NCBI RefSeq assembly: GCF_001653235.2
Contig: NC_035793.1
Span: 4,092,001-4,156,000, forward strand
DNA from: Pochonia chlamydosporia 170
Lineage: Eukaryota; Ascomycota; Sordariomycetes; Hypocreales; Clavicipitaceae
DNA: 64,000 nt
Reading direction: 5' to 3'
The notes under the pieces were generated by a model. The model searched no databases. It saw only the letters and a list, made by a program, of their open reading frames with translations, and had not been told where the DNA came from. Shown piece by piece: positions 11,022 through 21,680 of this stretch (position 1 is its first letter; every line of letters starts with the position of its first letter). A program made the translations under genes and the position numbers.

Positions 11022-14000
11022 CGTAGTCGTGCAACAGAGCGAATGGTTCCTACTGGTCCAAGACCAAGACAGTGAACAACAGTCGCAGCGAAGGAAAACA
11101 AAACGATTCCGACCCGTACGACGGAGGAACAACCAACTCCTGGGGATGCAGTTGATCAAATTCATCTCTCGAGAATGCCTTCTTCTTCAACATAGATCTG
11201 CCAACAGGGCTGATATATGAACCCATGGCCTGCCTATACGACGGAGCGAATCAAGGATGTCGCGGCTCCACAGATCCTCCACTAGTCGTTCTAGTTGGAT
11301 GGCTCTTTTTCCACCTGGCGTTCTTTGTTTTCACAGACCTGACCTTGTCACCAGTCGGAGACGAGCAAATCTTTAGTCTGCCTCTGAATCTCGAAGGCTC
11401 CACTGCGGCCCAGTTCCCGGGGAATGCGCCGCCGCTCTTTGTGGAGACTAGAGATAAACCATTGAGGCTTTGAAGATGGTCAGTGTGCAGAAGTCTCCTC
11501 CATATTCACAGTGCCTGTTTGTGGAGTTGCTCACGACCCTAGGACGGGAGCGGCAGTTCGGAGGATCTTCCCTGGGGTTCTTGTTCCAGGGTGTGGTTCT
11601 GGCGTTGATCTTGACATTTTGGTGTCTCTCCTGAAGCCAGGTGCCCTATCATGGGTAAACAAGCTCAAAGCCACATGCTGGCGAGGGACATGTAACACGT
11701 TACATATGCTGAACACCGCTGCTGCATCGAACAGAGGTCGACCTTGCTGTCCCTTGGCCGCTGCGACTTGCCTAGAATAATGTAGTTGTGATTGGGGCGG
11801 ATGACTGCCACCAGGAATTAAGCTCGTTGATCAACTTGTCGAATACCACCACGTAATAGTTTGCTGGGGCCTGTGAGGCCAATAACCACAGCAGGCAGGT
11901 ACATGCTTTGACTGGAAACCGCCGACGCAAGTGTTCAACATTCTTGGTTTGGCGTTGGTCTTGGCTACACTTGGACAGGATACCATTTCACAGTCAAACG
12001 GACTAGCCTGTTCGTCGACACTGCAATCTAGTGTTAGCCGCTGGGTTTAATGGTATCGTGCACGCGACATCCCCAGATCCAGTATATGCCTAACGTACAT
12101 TCTATGCCCTTCAGTTATCCTTGGCATCTTCAATTTGACAGGCCATTGGGGTTGTATTCGGCATGTTTTCGTTCAAGTGCCGGCAACAGGCAGGCGCAAG
12201 TTGATGCTCACAATTTGGCGCCCTTGATGTCGTCTGAAGACTAGGCCTCCTCCCTTCGCGTGACAATCCACCAGGAATTATTGGTGAAATTTTAGCCCGG
12301 GAATAGCTTCATCCAGGCCAATACAGTGCCGATTCCGGAAGTGCTATCAACAATCTGTCCATCTCACCGGAACTATCCCCATTCCTCGTCGTACCATCAC
12401 CGTTGAATTTGATCTAGATCCATTGCATGAAAATTTTCCATCTCTCGCGTGGTGATTTCCTGTTTCATCGGAATGTCACGGCTTTTGGCAGGCACCGCCA
12501 GTCTTGATACAACGAGACACACACCTAGGCAAGCCCGCCAATATGAGGACGTAGGCCTAGCCACCTCCGAAAGCTGTCCCCTTAACTGGTAGAGGGGCAA
12601 AAAGACCGTTCCGGATGATGTTGCCGACAGTCGGCTTGGCGGCTTGGAGTGTCTCCCGCGACAAGCGATGTACGCAACGTAGCTACACCTAAATTGGAAG
12701 GCCAATCGTAGACAATGGAAAGAATTTCCAGGGCTGACTTTTCCACCTTCTTCTCTTTCCACGACATTATTGCCACCGTTGGGGCTAAGTAAGTAATCTT
12801 CTTTTTAGTTCGAGAAGTTAAGGGCTTAGCAGTATTTCATCATCGCAAAGCCACGACTTCAAAGTTCGGTAACTTCGGAGACCGCGGCGCCGAAGGGCTA
12901 GGGGATACCTGAGAGCGCTTGAAGACCGATTAATTTGACATTAGCACATGCCCGTAGCGTTTGCATGAGCGTTTTTGACATCAGTGTCATGGTCGTTTCT
13001 CCAAACGCTGCCAAGTGAAATATGGGGCACCGGAAAGTTTACTTGTTGGTGTCATGAGGCTTCTGGGTTGCGACAGCTTTCGGGCCTTATCTGTTTACCA
13101 CTGCCGCCCGCTGCAGCCACGCTTCGTCCCGAGCCAGTCAGGCTCATTTAAGCCTGGTAGTTTGGGTATACTCTGTTGTGATATTGCCCATATGATTGAA
13201 TCGATGATATCCAAGATGTGATGCAACACGCGAGAGCTGTTACGATGTCTCCATAATGTCGCCCCGATCGCTCCGACAAGATTCCGTCAGCCCGAAACGA
13301 CCAGTCCTTTCCTCCTCTTGTAACCGATCCCAAGCTCAACGTTTCGTTATGCTTGGGCAGTAAACATTACTAACCGGTGCAAAGTTGACGTAACTTAGGC
13401 CAGCCATCAGACCAGGGCAGTGACGGCGTTAGACTGCACAAGGCAACTGGGTCACCATGGCGTTGGCCATCGTGCCTCCACAAAGCGAACCGGTAATATA
13501 CCGTGTCATCAGGTAATGAATGGGGTGTGGGCTAGGCTGTGCTGTTGGCAAGTAAATTCTGTGTCCCTTGACGGGTCCGGAATGACGAACCAACTTCACC
13601 TTGAATTGCGGGTAAAGCCTCGCCTGAGACAGGAGCTGCGACTCATCAATGTGACCTTGAGCTAGGAGCCAGATGATTACAATTTCCCTAATAAGTCGAG
13701 AAATGTAGGTTTTCAGGTCCAATGTCTGATCGGGCTGGTCAAAGAGCTGTTACCTTTTTGTTCTCGGCAGCAGCCTTTGCTGCTCTCGACAGAACGTGTT
13801 ACATACTTCGCGATGACGCCATGAGGAAAGGCGATCAGTTGTCAGCTCTGGCTAAGAGTCAACGATCGGTCGACTGTCCGCGCTTATAGAATACTTGTTC
13901 GTGATAAAATAGCGGTGATTGAGGACGAAGAAACAAAGAATCAGGCATATCCAACCTACGACCTCTCGGCTGGAGGGAGGTTCCAGCGAGATCACGTGAG

Positions 14001-14152
14001 GCAATCTGCACCTGCCCGACCGGGATTCTAGCTCAAGCAGTTGGCGCACAGCTGTCAAGCATCAATGGCAAGATCCACCCCCCTCGACAAAGCTTCACCT
14101 TCCATCACTTAAATACTTTGCGTGACCCTTCTGGTTGAAAGGCGCTTTCGAA
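11022..14152. other. Divergent intergenic region, no gene supported
   Basis: This 3.1-kb stretch separates the zinc-cluster regulator from the SR-protein gene. Open frames are short, lack recognisable domains and compete on both strands. The motif CCACCAGGAATTA occurs twice (about 11808 and 12269) in otherwise different context. The last few hundred bases must hold the SR-protein promoter. Confidence 0.5.
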
Positions 14153-15169
14153 ATGGCGTCGCGCTCCCGTTCCCCTTCGAGGGACCGCCAGAGATCTCTC
14201 ACGCGTTCCATGTCACCTCGGTCAGACGACTCGCGCTCTCCCCGCCGCAGAAGAAGCTACGATTCTCGCAGCCCGTCGCGATCGATGACGCCACCTCCTC
14301 GTCGCAATGGGCGATACCGAAGCAACAGTCGAAGCCGGAGCAGAGGACGTGGAAGAGATAGCAGAGATGGAAGCAGCTCCCCTTTGACGAGAAGCACAAA
14401 GGTCTGTTCGCGATTGTGACAGTCTACGGTGACAGAAAACGCTAACTTGCCTGAAGATTGTTGTGGAACGTTTATCGAAGAATATCAATGAAGACCATCT
14501 CTACGAAATTTTTGGCCAGTTTGGACCCATCAAGGATCTTGACTTGCCAATAAATAGAACTTGTACGTTTACCCTCCGCCTAAATCGCTACGATGTCTAA
14601 CCTTAGTTCAAAAAGTCGGAACGAACAGAGGAACCGCGTATATCCTCTTTGATCATGAAGCCGACGCCGAAGCCGCAATATCTCACATGCACGAAGCTCA
14701 AGTTGATGGTGCCACTATCAATGTGTCCATTGTCCTGCCGCGGCGAAAACTGTCGCCACCTCCCCCGACCGCCCGCCGCGGAGCCAACATTGATCCTCGA
14801 ATTCCCATGTCCGGACCTCGAGGTGGCGGTCATCCTGGACGAGGTGGAAGCTTTAATGTCGGCGGTGGACGTCGTCGCGGCTCACCATCAGGTCGATATG
14901 GGCCAAGATCGGACGTGTACCGCCCCTCATCACGATCGCCATCGAGATCCCCAGGCGCACCACCTTCCCGGGGCGGCGGCACTCGATACCGCAGCAGATC
15001 TAACGGTTCATATTCGTCTCGTTCGCGCTCAAAGTCTACTGGACCCCGGCGACGAGGCGGTGGCGGTGGTAGATTTGAGGAGGTGGACGACAGACGACGC
15101 AGTCGCAGTCGCAGTTATGACAGTTATGGCGGCCGAAGCCGATCACGAAGTCCGCGTGGCCACCGATAA
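14153..15169 (+). CDS. RNPS1-like SR protein (RS-RRM-RS)
   Basis: Three exons, 14153-14401, 14457-14562 and 14607-15169, giving 305 aa. The N-terminal third is an arginine/serine-rich region (SRSRSPSRDRQRS). One RRM follows: IVVERLSKNINEDHLYEIFG is the first strand and helix, KDLDLPINRT is strand 2, and GTAYILFDHEADAEAAISHM holds RNP1. The C-terminal third returns to RGG- and RS-rich sequence and ends SRSRSPRGHR. The order RS-RRM-RS and the RRM itself match RNPS1, the exon-junction/ASAP component that acts in splicing and mRNA export in the nucleus. The ATG at 14153 is chosen because upstream sequence in frame has no ATG. The second intron is only 44 nt. The exact orthology (RNPS1 versus another SR factor) is an inference. 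Confidence 0.88.
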
Positions 15170-15615
15170 TGATTAGACGGTGTGTACTTTTAGGGAAAGT
15201 GGCCGAAATTGGGACATTCGGTCGGCGGCGTTACGGTTCTACAACAGTGTCGATTCGGACAATTTGGGATGGCGTCTTGTGCTAGTGTTGCTCTCGGAAT
15301 CGGTTATGATATCCGACGGGCGAGTCAAGAACTGCAATTTTTCTATGAAGTTGCAGTTTCTCACATTTCTCTTCAGTCCTTCACGGACATTATTGGTCGT
15401 CCCCGGGTGAATATCAGGATCGCTCGCCATCCCAGAAAAAGCGTGTGAATTTGTCCGTTGTTTGAAACGATATATTTTGCTGCCAATGTACAATCGTATC
15501 TAAATATGCCCATAATTCTTGTTCCCATCATATCATACAAACTCATCTATCATATCTATCCTGCTCAGCACCTTGCGCCAGATGAAAGACATCCCCCCGT
15601 CCTCAAACTCGTCCT
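15170..15615. other. Convergent intergenic region
   Basis: Shared 3' flank of the SR-protein gene (plus) and the secreted-protein gene (minus). Nothing else is visible. Confidence 0.5.
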
Positions 15616-16032
15616 TTATTTCGGGTCATCAGTGCAGATGTTGCAATCAAGCTGACCACCCGTGATAGGCAGCTCCTTGCAACCCTGAATTCTAAAGCTC
15701 TTCATCGTGGAACCTTCGCTGCTAGTCTGGCCCTTCTGCCACTCCTTAATAGGGGCGTCGCCAGTGGCAGAGCCCAAGATCTTGCCGTTGCACCCAATGG
15801 CGTCGTGAATGGTGATGGAGCAGCGGGACCAGAACATGCTGCAGAAGGAAAAGGAGCCAACACCCTTGGAGGTGATGCCTGTGTCGATATTGTAGCAGTT
15901 CTTATCACCGATGGTGCTGAAGTAGTGTCTCTTGTCGCCGGACTTGTTGGCGCCGGTCCAGACGGTGAAGCTCCATGCTTCGGCGCCCATGAGGGCAACG
16001 GAGGAGTAAGCGAGGAGGGATGAAACCTTCAT
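15616..16032 (-). CDS. Small secreted cysteine-containing protein
   Basis: Single exon, 138 aa, ATG at 16032. A signal peptide is evident: MKVSSLLAYSSVALMGAEA, with likely cleavage after residue 19. The mature chain has seven cysteines (residues 46, 64, 71, 81, 118, 130, 133) and no membrane segment, repeat or GPI signal. It resembles the small secreted proteins of ascomycetes, some of which act as effectors or surface proteins. I do not recognise a named family and assign no function. A TATA box sits 120-127 nt upstream. An odd cysteine number leaves one residue unpaired, or allows dimerisation. Codon use is GC-leaning at third positions, like an expressed gene. Confidence 0.75.
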   Translation of the reverse strand: MKVSSLLAYSSVALMGAEAWSFTVWTGANKSGDKRHYFSTIGDKNCYNIDTGITSKGVGSFSFCSMFWSRCSITIHDAIGCNGKILGSATGDAPIKEWQKGQTSSEGSTMKSFRIQGCKELPITGGQLDCNICTDDPK

Positions 16033-16151
16033 TTTGTGTAGTTTGAGAGAGTGTTGTCGGATTTGTGTGTGCAGGAATGTGAGAAGATGGTCAAGGATCT
16101 TGAGTTTGATGAGTAGTTTAATTATTGGAGACAATGTGGGAAGTTGGAGGG

Positions 16152-16159
16152 TTTTTATA
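16152..16159 (-). promoter_or_regulatory. TATA box of the secreted-protein gene
   Basis: TATAAAAA on the minus strand, 120-127 nt upstream of the ATG at 16032; a plausible core promoter element. Confidence 0.4.
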
Positions 16160-17203
16160 TTTGGCTTTCTTTGAGCAGAACTGCATGACATTTGGGACAT
16201 TCAATGTCCATCTCGAATTTTATGATTCGGAGTAATATCTTCACTATTTTTGGGTTTGATCTCGTCCAGGGTGGGGGTATTTCAGCCATTTAGGTGTAAT
16301 AATACAGAATAACCTGGTTATAATCCAGAGGGCGGAAAGGATCTGCACATTGAAGATCATTTAGTTGGAAGTAGTGAGATGCCAATCTTGCATCAAGCCG
16401 AATACAACACCAGAAGCGTTGTTAGGCCGTGGTGCGTGAAGCTGACCAGGATTTGGAACACATTATACTCTCATTCCCGGTCAATCTTGGAGTTTTGGAC
16501 CACGTTTCCGTCTATAACTCAGCATCGACATACTCAACTTCAACAACATATTCACAGTTTCTCTTCACCAAGTCACACGAATCAACAAACCGCATTCGGC
16601 AGTGACGTCAAATTCAGGGTCGCGAATCGGATTCGCCCGACCCTCAACCATCTCCCTAATACCATTGGCGATCTTCACCTGTGGCTTTCAACAACCTGCA
16701 TAAGCAACGGCACCAAGACGCCACATTCCGCTTAAAATAGCATAACACCCACTAAGCTGGGCCAATATTGGCCCGATATTATTGCCCTTAATTACTCCCA
16801 AATAACCTCGTGCCAGGAATTTTGACCCTACGACCGGCGGTTCCTGTTTTGAAATGGGAGCAAAAATAGCCCATGGCTGTTTCATGTTCCTGCGCATTTG
16901 CAGCCTAACAGTCGGGACTTTCCATGATTCAGGGAAACACTAGACGATTTACTATTTGGGGATGGGGTGATCTGCCTTGGCTGGCTATACGGATAATACG
17001 TGCGAATAAGAGCCTTTTGGTGGCCAACTTGCAACTTGATTTGCTCTTCACGGCGGTTATCTGTGCTTGTTTCTTTGGTTTGCGTTTTATTTTTGTCTTG
17101 AGATTATGCGAAGTACAAATGACCTATTCCAAACCCGAGTTACAGGGACATTAGGAGAAGCTACCGCGTTTTAAACTGCGTAAGTCAACCATGACTTGTT
17201 GGT
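16160..17203. other. Intergenic, no gene supported
   Basis: About 1 kb upstream of the secreted-protein gene. It contains only short frames without domains. Confidence 0.5.
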
Positions 17204-18700
17204 TTAAAGCTTCCGCGATGTGTCTGGAAATAGATCCCCAGTGTCAAGCTTGGTGTTGTCCGCAAAATTATGGGCTCTCCTGCTGAGCAATCTATAATGC
17301 CGTCGTTTGGGCAAATTCACAAGCCTTGTTAATGTCTCAGCTGGAGAAGAGCCAATTGTAACAACGTTGCTACAGTAAAGAATCTTCTGACTCCATGGTA
17401 ATAATTGACAAACTCCCAAGTAGTCTTTTCTTAGCAACGGCCAAATACAGCCCTGTCGTAGAGACCCTTGATCGCAAGCTGCAACACCACAGGTGATGTA
17501 CCTCGGTCTCTAGAAGGTCCATGTTCTACAATGAAAAGTGCCAAATTGTAGTACATAAAGCTTGTTCAAAGTGACCATAAACCGGCACAAAGTAGTTATG
17601 AGCGCAACTCTCAAAAAGTATTCTAGGACTCGAAAAAAAGAAATTCGACGATGCGATCAGTGCACTTCTCAGAGAGTGTGACGCAGCAGCGAGAGGTAGT
17701 CGGTTCCAGAACAGGCGGCAGTAAAGAGGTATCTGTGAGTCCAACGTATCACTATAGACTAAGTCCGCATTTAATATTATTCTTGCTTTTTATAATCTAC
17801 CTTATTGTAAACTATAAGCTTATAATTTTAACCTAAAGTAGATGTACCCTTTCAACCTGAATGCTGAGATGGCGTACACGGAATACAATCAACGGTTTCA
17901 GGCTCCTGAAGGCCGAGGCCAGCCGCTTCCAAGAGCTCATACACTCGTTTGGTCAAGTCATCATTCAGCTTAACCCCTCCAAAGACGCTGTCCTCTTCGA
18001 TTATTTCGACCAATATGAGTTGAGTCAATTGCAAAGAAAGTCGGCTCGAATGGCAAACTGATCAAATCTCACAAGGCTTTTCCGTTGCAAGACACCAAGT
18101 TGAGTGCCTTTGAAATATGCTAATATTCTTGAAATGATGTTGATAGTTGCAATAGTCGTGGTTGGGGGGGCCAGTTAGACGTGGTCCATCTGGCCATTAA
18201 ATATTAGGCTCTCGTCACAGTTAAAACATTTCCAAAATGGTCAAATCCTTTGTTGATAGTAGTCCCCAGCCTAAATATGGAAGGATTTTACACATTCATG
18301 TCGTAATTCCTCTCGTCGTCTTCTGAAGGTGTGTTTCAGGGACAATGGGGGAATACACCCCGTTTGAGTTCAAGTTTTGAAGGATTACGTAGTGTTTCTT
18401 GAAATAGATTCCCATGCTAAAGCTTGGTGTTGTAGACAAAAGGAGCTCTCTCACGTTAAGTAGCATAAGACCGTCGTTTGAGTAGAAACACGAGCGTTGC
18501 CAACGTATAAGCTGGGGAATTACCAAGTTTGATATGATTGCCACAGTAAATATCTCCCCAGATTCGAGCAAGAAGTAGCCCAGTTCAGAGCAAGTATTAT
18601 TCGAAGAGATGCCTATGAGTCTAGAGTATCATCACATAATAAGCCTCATTTAACTTATCATTGCTTTTGCAACTAAAACCTCTTACAAAGGGTACGCCTT
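17204..18700 (-). pseudogene. Decayed tandem copies related to the 412-aa gene and its 3' flank
   Basis: Two diverged direct copies of one segment are visible: about 17204-17845 and about 18296-18700. Anchor pairs include GAAATAGAT(C/T) then AAGCTTGGTGTTGT (17226 against 18401) and TGAGTC...GTATC followed by an AT-rich run (17735 against 18614). Between them, at 18034-17862 on the minus strand, lies a fragment aligning with the first ~50 codons of the intact gene at 20124: GGVKLNDDLTKRVYELL against GGVVLHEQLVNRLLDIL. In the fragment the start ATG has become TTG, and the rest of the gene is missing, with sequence passing directly to the 3'-flank copy. I read this as a tandem duplication that decayed by internal deletion and point mutation. 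Confidence 0.55.
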
Positions 18701-18885
18701 ATGGGGCACCAAACTTCTTAAATGGGGTCTACCTTGGGATATACAGTGAACAGAATCCTTCAATTTAGTGAACCCAAGGAAATACTAAACTACCAATCTA
18801 TCCTTTCGCATTTGACCGGTAACGATAGCCTCAAACACATGTACCTTCCTACAGATACATGGTATCCTATTCACCCTGTCCAAAG

Positions 18886-20124
18886 TTACAAGGCGACGTA
18901 TCGAAATTCTGGGCCATGGACCTCGTAATCCATCGCGAACTCAGAAAGGACGTCGCTATCTATGTCTTTCTTTTTGAATAGAATCATTCTACTGCCGTTA
19001 CTCGCAGGCTCAGTTACTTCCTTCGCGTATCCAAATGTGGGGAGTATGGACAAGCAATTCTCGAAACGATGCGGTAGGTGGACTACCCAGGCATCTAGGC
19101 CATTGTGTTCATTCAGCATGATGGTCCCAGAGATGTCACCACACTTGAAAGCTCGGGTGGCCCATTCGAAGGCGGTTCTCTGGAACGGAAGCGTGGTCAC
19201 TTCGCCAAATTTCTCACCTGACACACTTGCTATGGCAGCGATGATTTCCCGGGCCTTTTCGTCAAACACAGCCGCTTTTGTGCTTACGGCTTGAAGCTTG
19301 TGTCTCCTCTCATCTCTTTTCTGGGACTTTTGTTTTGCCGCGCTTAACTCTCCAGGTAGGTGCTTTCCGACATCGAAGCCAGCCTTCTCAGCGGCGGTAA
19401 GTATGGCCTCGAGCTGGTTCTTGTGGACGTGTCCAAAAAGGCCGCCAAAATTGGAATCTCCGAAGAGAGCTTTGTCGACCATCAATCTTGTATACTTGCT
19501 AACCGTTTCAACGTCTCGGGCCAGTGCATCCTCGCATCCCTCCACATCAAGCACTGTAATTCGAGGTGACGGTTCTAGGGCACCATTCTCGTCGTACAGC
19601 AATGGGATGTTCTTCAAGGGAGTATTTTTTAAGCCATTTCTTATGATGAACGTTGCGAGTTGTTCCAGAGCTGGAGTAATTTCGTTTCCAGTGGAGTAGT
19701 AGGCATTTGCATCCAGATGCCACGTACGGGCCAACTGAGATCGGTCTTCTGCAATAACGAACTTTTCGTCGTCATATTTGAAGAGGCTCTGAGGCAAGAG
19801 AGTAACGCGGTCCAAGTTCTCCTCCCGAATGGTCGAATCTGCATGCTTGATACTTTCCCATCGAGCCTGTGCCGTTGTGCGAGAACCGTTGGCAAGGGAA
19901 ATATTGTCGATTTTAAAGACGAAGTTGGGGTATCCGTCCACCATGAATGACCTACAGTCCCGATACGTAGCGCCCGTATCAAAGTTATCTCTGTCTTTCT
20001 TTAACATCTCATTTTTCACTATCAGGGAGGAATGCTGTGTCAATATGTCAAGTAGTCGGTTTACCAACTGCTCATGCAGGACGACCCCTCCTGAAACCCT
20101 CTCGATTTCTTGTATTCGGACCAT
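18886..20124 (-). CDS. Uncharacterised single-exon protein, possibly kinase-like
   Basis: Intronless, 412 aa, ATG at 20124. The frame extends 13 codons further upstream but without an ATG. I do not recognise a named family. Features that can be read: YPNFVFKIDN (residues 66-74), LLPQSLFKYDDEKFVIAEDR (109-128), LKNIPLLYDENG (170-181) and RITVLDVEG (188-196). Their order resembles the beta-3 lysine, hinge, catalytic loop and metal-binding segment of atypical protein-kinase folds, but a canonical HRD and DFG are lacking, so activity is uncertain. A charged helical region (SAAKQKSQKRDERRHK) follows at about 275-290, then an alpha/beta-looking C-terminal third. No signal peptide or membrane segment is apparent. 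Decayed paralogous sequence lies immediately downstream, a sign of a locus that duplicates. Function unknown. Confidence 0.7.
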   Translation of the reverse strand: MVRIQEIERVSGGVVLHEQLVNRLLDILTQHSSLIVKNEMLKKDRDNFDTGATYRDCRSFMVDGYPNFVFKIDNISLANGSRTTAQARWESIKHADSTIREENLDRVTLLPQSLFKYDDEKFVIAEDRSQLARTWHLDANAYYSTGNEITPALEQLATFIIRNGLKNTPLKNIPLLYDENGALEPSPRITVLDVEGCEDALARDVETVSKYTRLMVDKALFGDSNFGGLFGHVHKNQLEAILTAAEKAGFDVGKHLPGELSAAKQKSQKRDERRHKLQAVSTKAAVFDEKAREIIAAIASVSGEKFGEVTTLPFQRTAFEWATRAFKCGDISGTIMLNEHNGLDAWVVHLPHRFENCLSILPTFGYAKEVTEPASNGSRMILFKKKDIDSDVLSEFAMDYEVHGPEFRYVAL

Positions 20125-21680
20125 TTTGAGTTGGGCAAACGGCAAAAGCAGGATAAATAACAAAGTGTATGAATTTGTGAAATTGTATGGCTTTCCAAAT
20201 GATCAGATTATGTGCCTGGCAAATACCAGTCTTTTATAATACGCTCAGCAGGTACAACAGTAATTGCAGTGAATCTAGTTCAGCAGCTGGCCACGCGTCC
20301 AGTTAGTCATTCGTTGGTATTTCATTGAAGTTGAAACATCTCCAGGCAATCGACACCTTTGTTCAGTGAAGTTCTGCAACCTGCATGTGGTACAATTTTG
20401 GACAGTGCAGTGTTAGTTCCGCTGGGCCTCTTTGTTCACAACGTTCGTCAGCGTGTATGACGAGGAACTCCTTGGTAGCTACGAAACTTGTACCCCTATG
20501 GGGCTTTGTTTAACTTGTTTCCAGGGTGTTTTTGCCAAACTTGAATGTCGATTTGAACACGCTTGAGTTTAGGGAATCTAAATTTGGAAGCGTGATTGCG
20601 TGGCCTTCATTTTTGATGCAACTCGCACGTTGTCGACCTTGAAGTAGAGTGGTTCTCAGTTTGAGTGCCAAAATAGCGGAGATCCTGGCTATTGGACAGT
20701 TCTGTTGCCCATTGTTCGTGTCCGTAGTACCATTAAAGCTCATCGCTAGGTTCGTTCACCGAGGAGACTGTTTCATAACTCAAAGTACACCAAGACACAG
20801 TGATGATACAACCGCCCTCACGGGTCATAGCTTCAGCAAGCCCATGTTTTATAATCAGCAAAGGCAATTACCGCTACTTAATTTGGCTAGCAAAAAAGAA
20901 CGCCCCTTTCTGATGCGGAGATAATTTAAGTTATATTCAGTTGACAGTGGTGCCTAAACTACAAGGCCAGCAGATACGTAGACTAGACAGAGCACAGCAA
21001 CTGTTGACGAACAGATGTTTAACAGTCCTCATACACAGTACCTTGCGTAGGACAAGCAAGACAACGCTCTTGTTACACATCTTGTATCTTCGAGTGAACA
21101 TGGACACTGATATGTAGACTCGCTGATATGTAGACTCGCTTTACAGCTTTCGCCTCCTATTCAACTACAGCAACTGTTCACAGCTCTAACTTTGAAACGA
21201 GCTCAACTTCCTCTCTTCATCAAGGTTTTGCCTTCTTTGGTCCTCCTCCCACGAACACGGATTGTTTATCATCAACACAAACTGCAGTCAGAGGCCAGAA
21301 GTATTGAGAACTTCAAAGTATTCCAAGTTCATACTTTGTTGTCTCCAATGCCATGTTTGAACAAATCATGGTGCAGAGAGCACCAGAAGTGTCCAAATAT
21401 TTATGGCCCCTGACTTGGACGTCCAGCGACCTCACCACCAGTATGGCCTCTTCAAATTAGACAACATCTCCAGATAAGGTATATTTCGGCATAAATGAGA
21501 AAGATATATATGAGCAAATGAACTCGCAGCTCTATATACGCTACACAACACCATACACCACGCTCAAACCATCAACCATATCCCCAAACACCAATCCCAT
21601 CCATCTCAATAAACAACCCCCTCCACCCAAAAACACCCAAACACAACACAAAACCATTCATCAACCATCAAATCATCATT
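20125..21680. other. Intergenic, no gene supported
   Basis: About 1.55 kb upstream of the 412-aa gene and downstream of the fasciclin gene. Only short frames are seen. It includes the 16-bp tandem repeat listed separately. Confidence 0.5.
21107..21138. repeat. 16-bp perfect tandem repeat, two copies
   Basis: CTGATATGTAGACTCG occurs twice head to tail. No function is evident. Confidence 0.8.

Noticed and set aside
11776..12300. Repeated CCACCAGGAATTA as a relic of a mobile element or biosynthetic gene
   Set aside because: Only 13 bases are shared and the flanks do not align.
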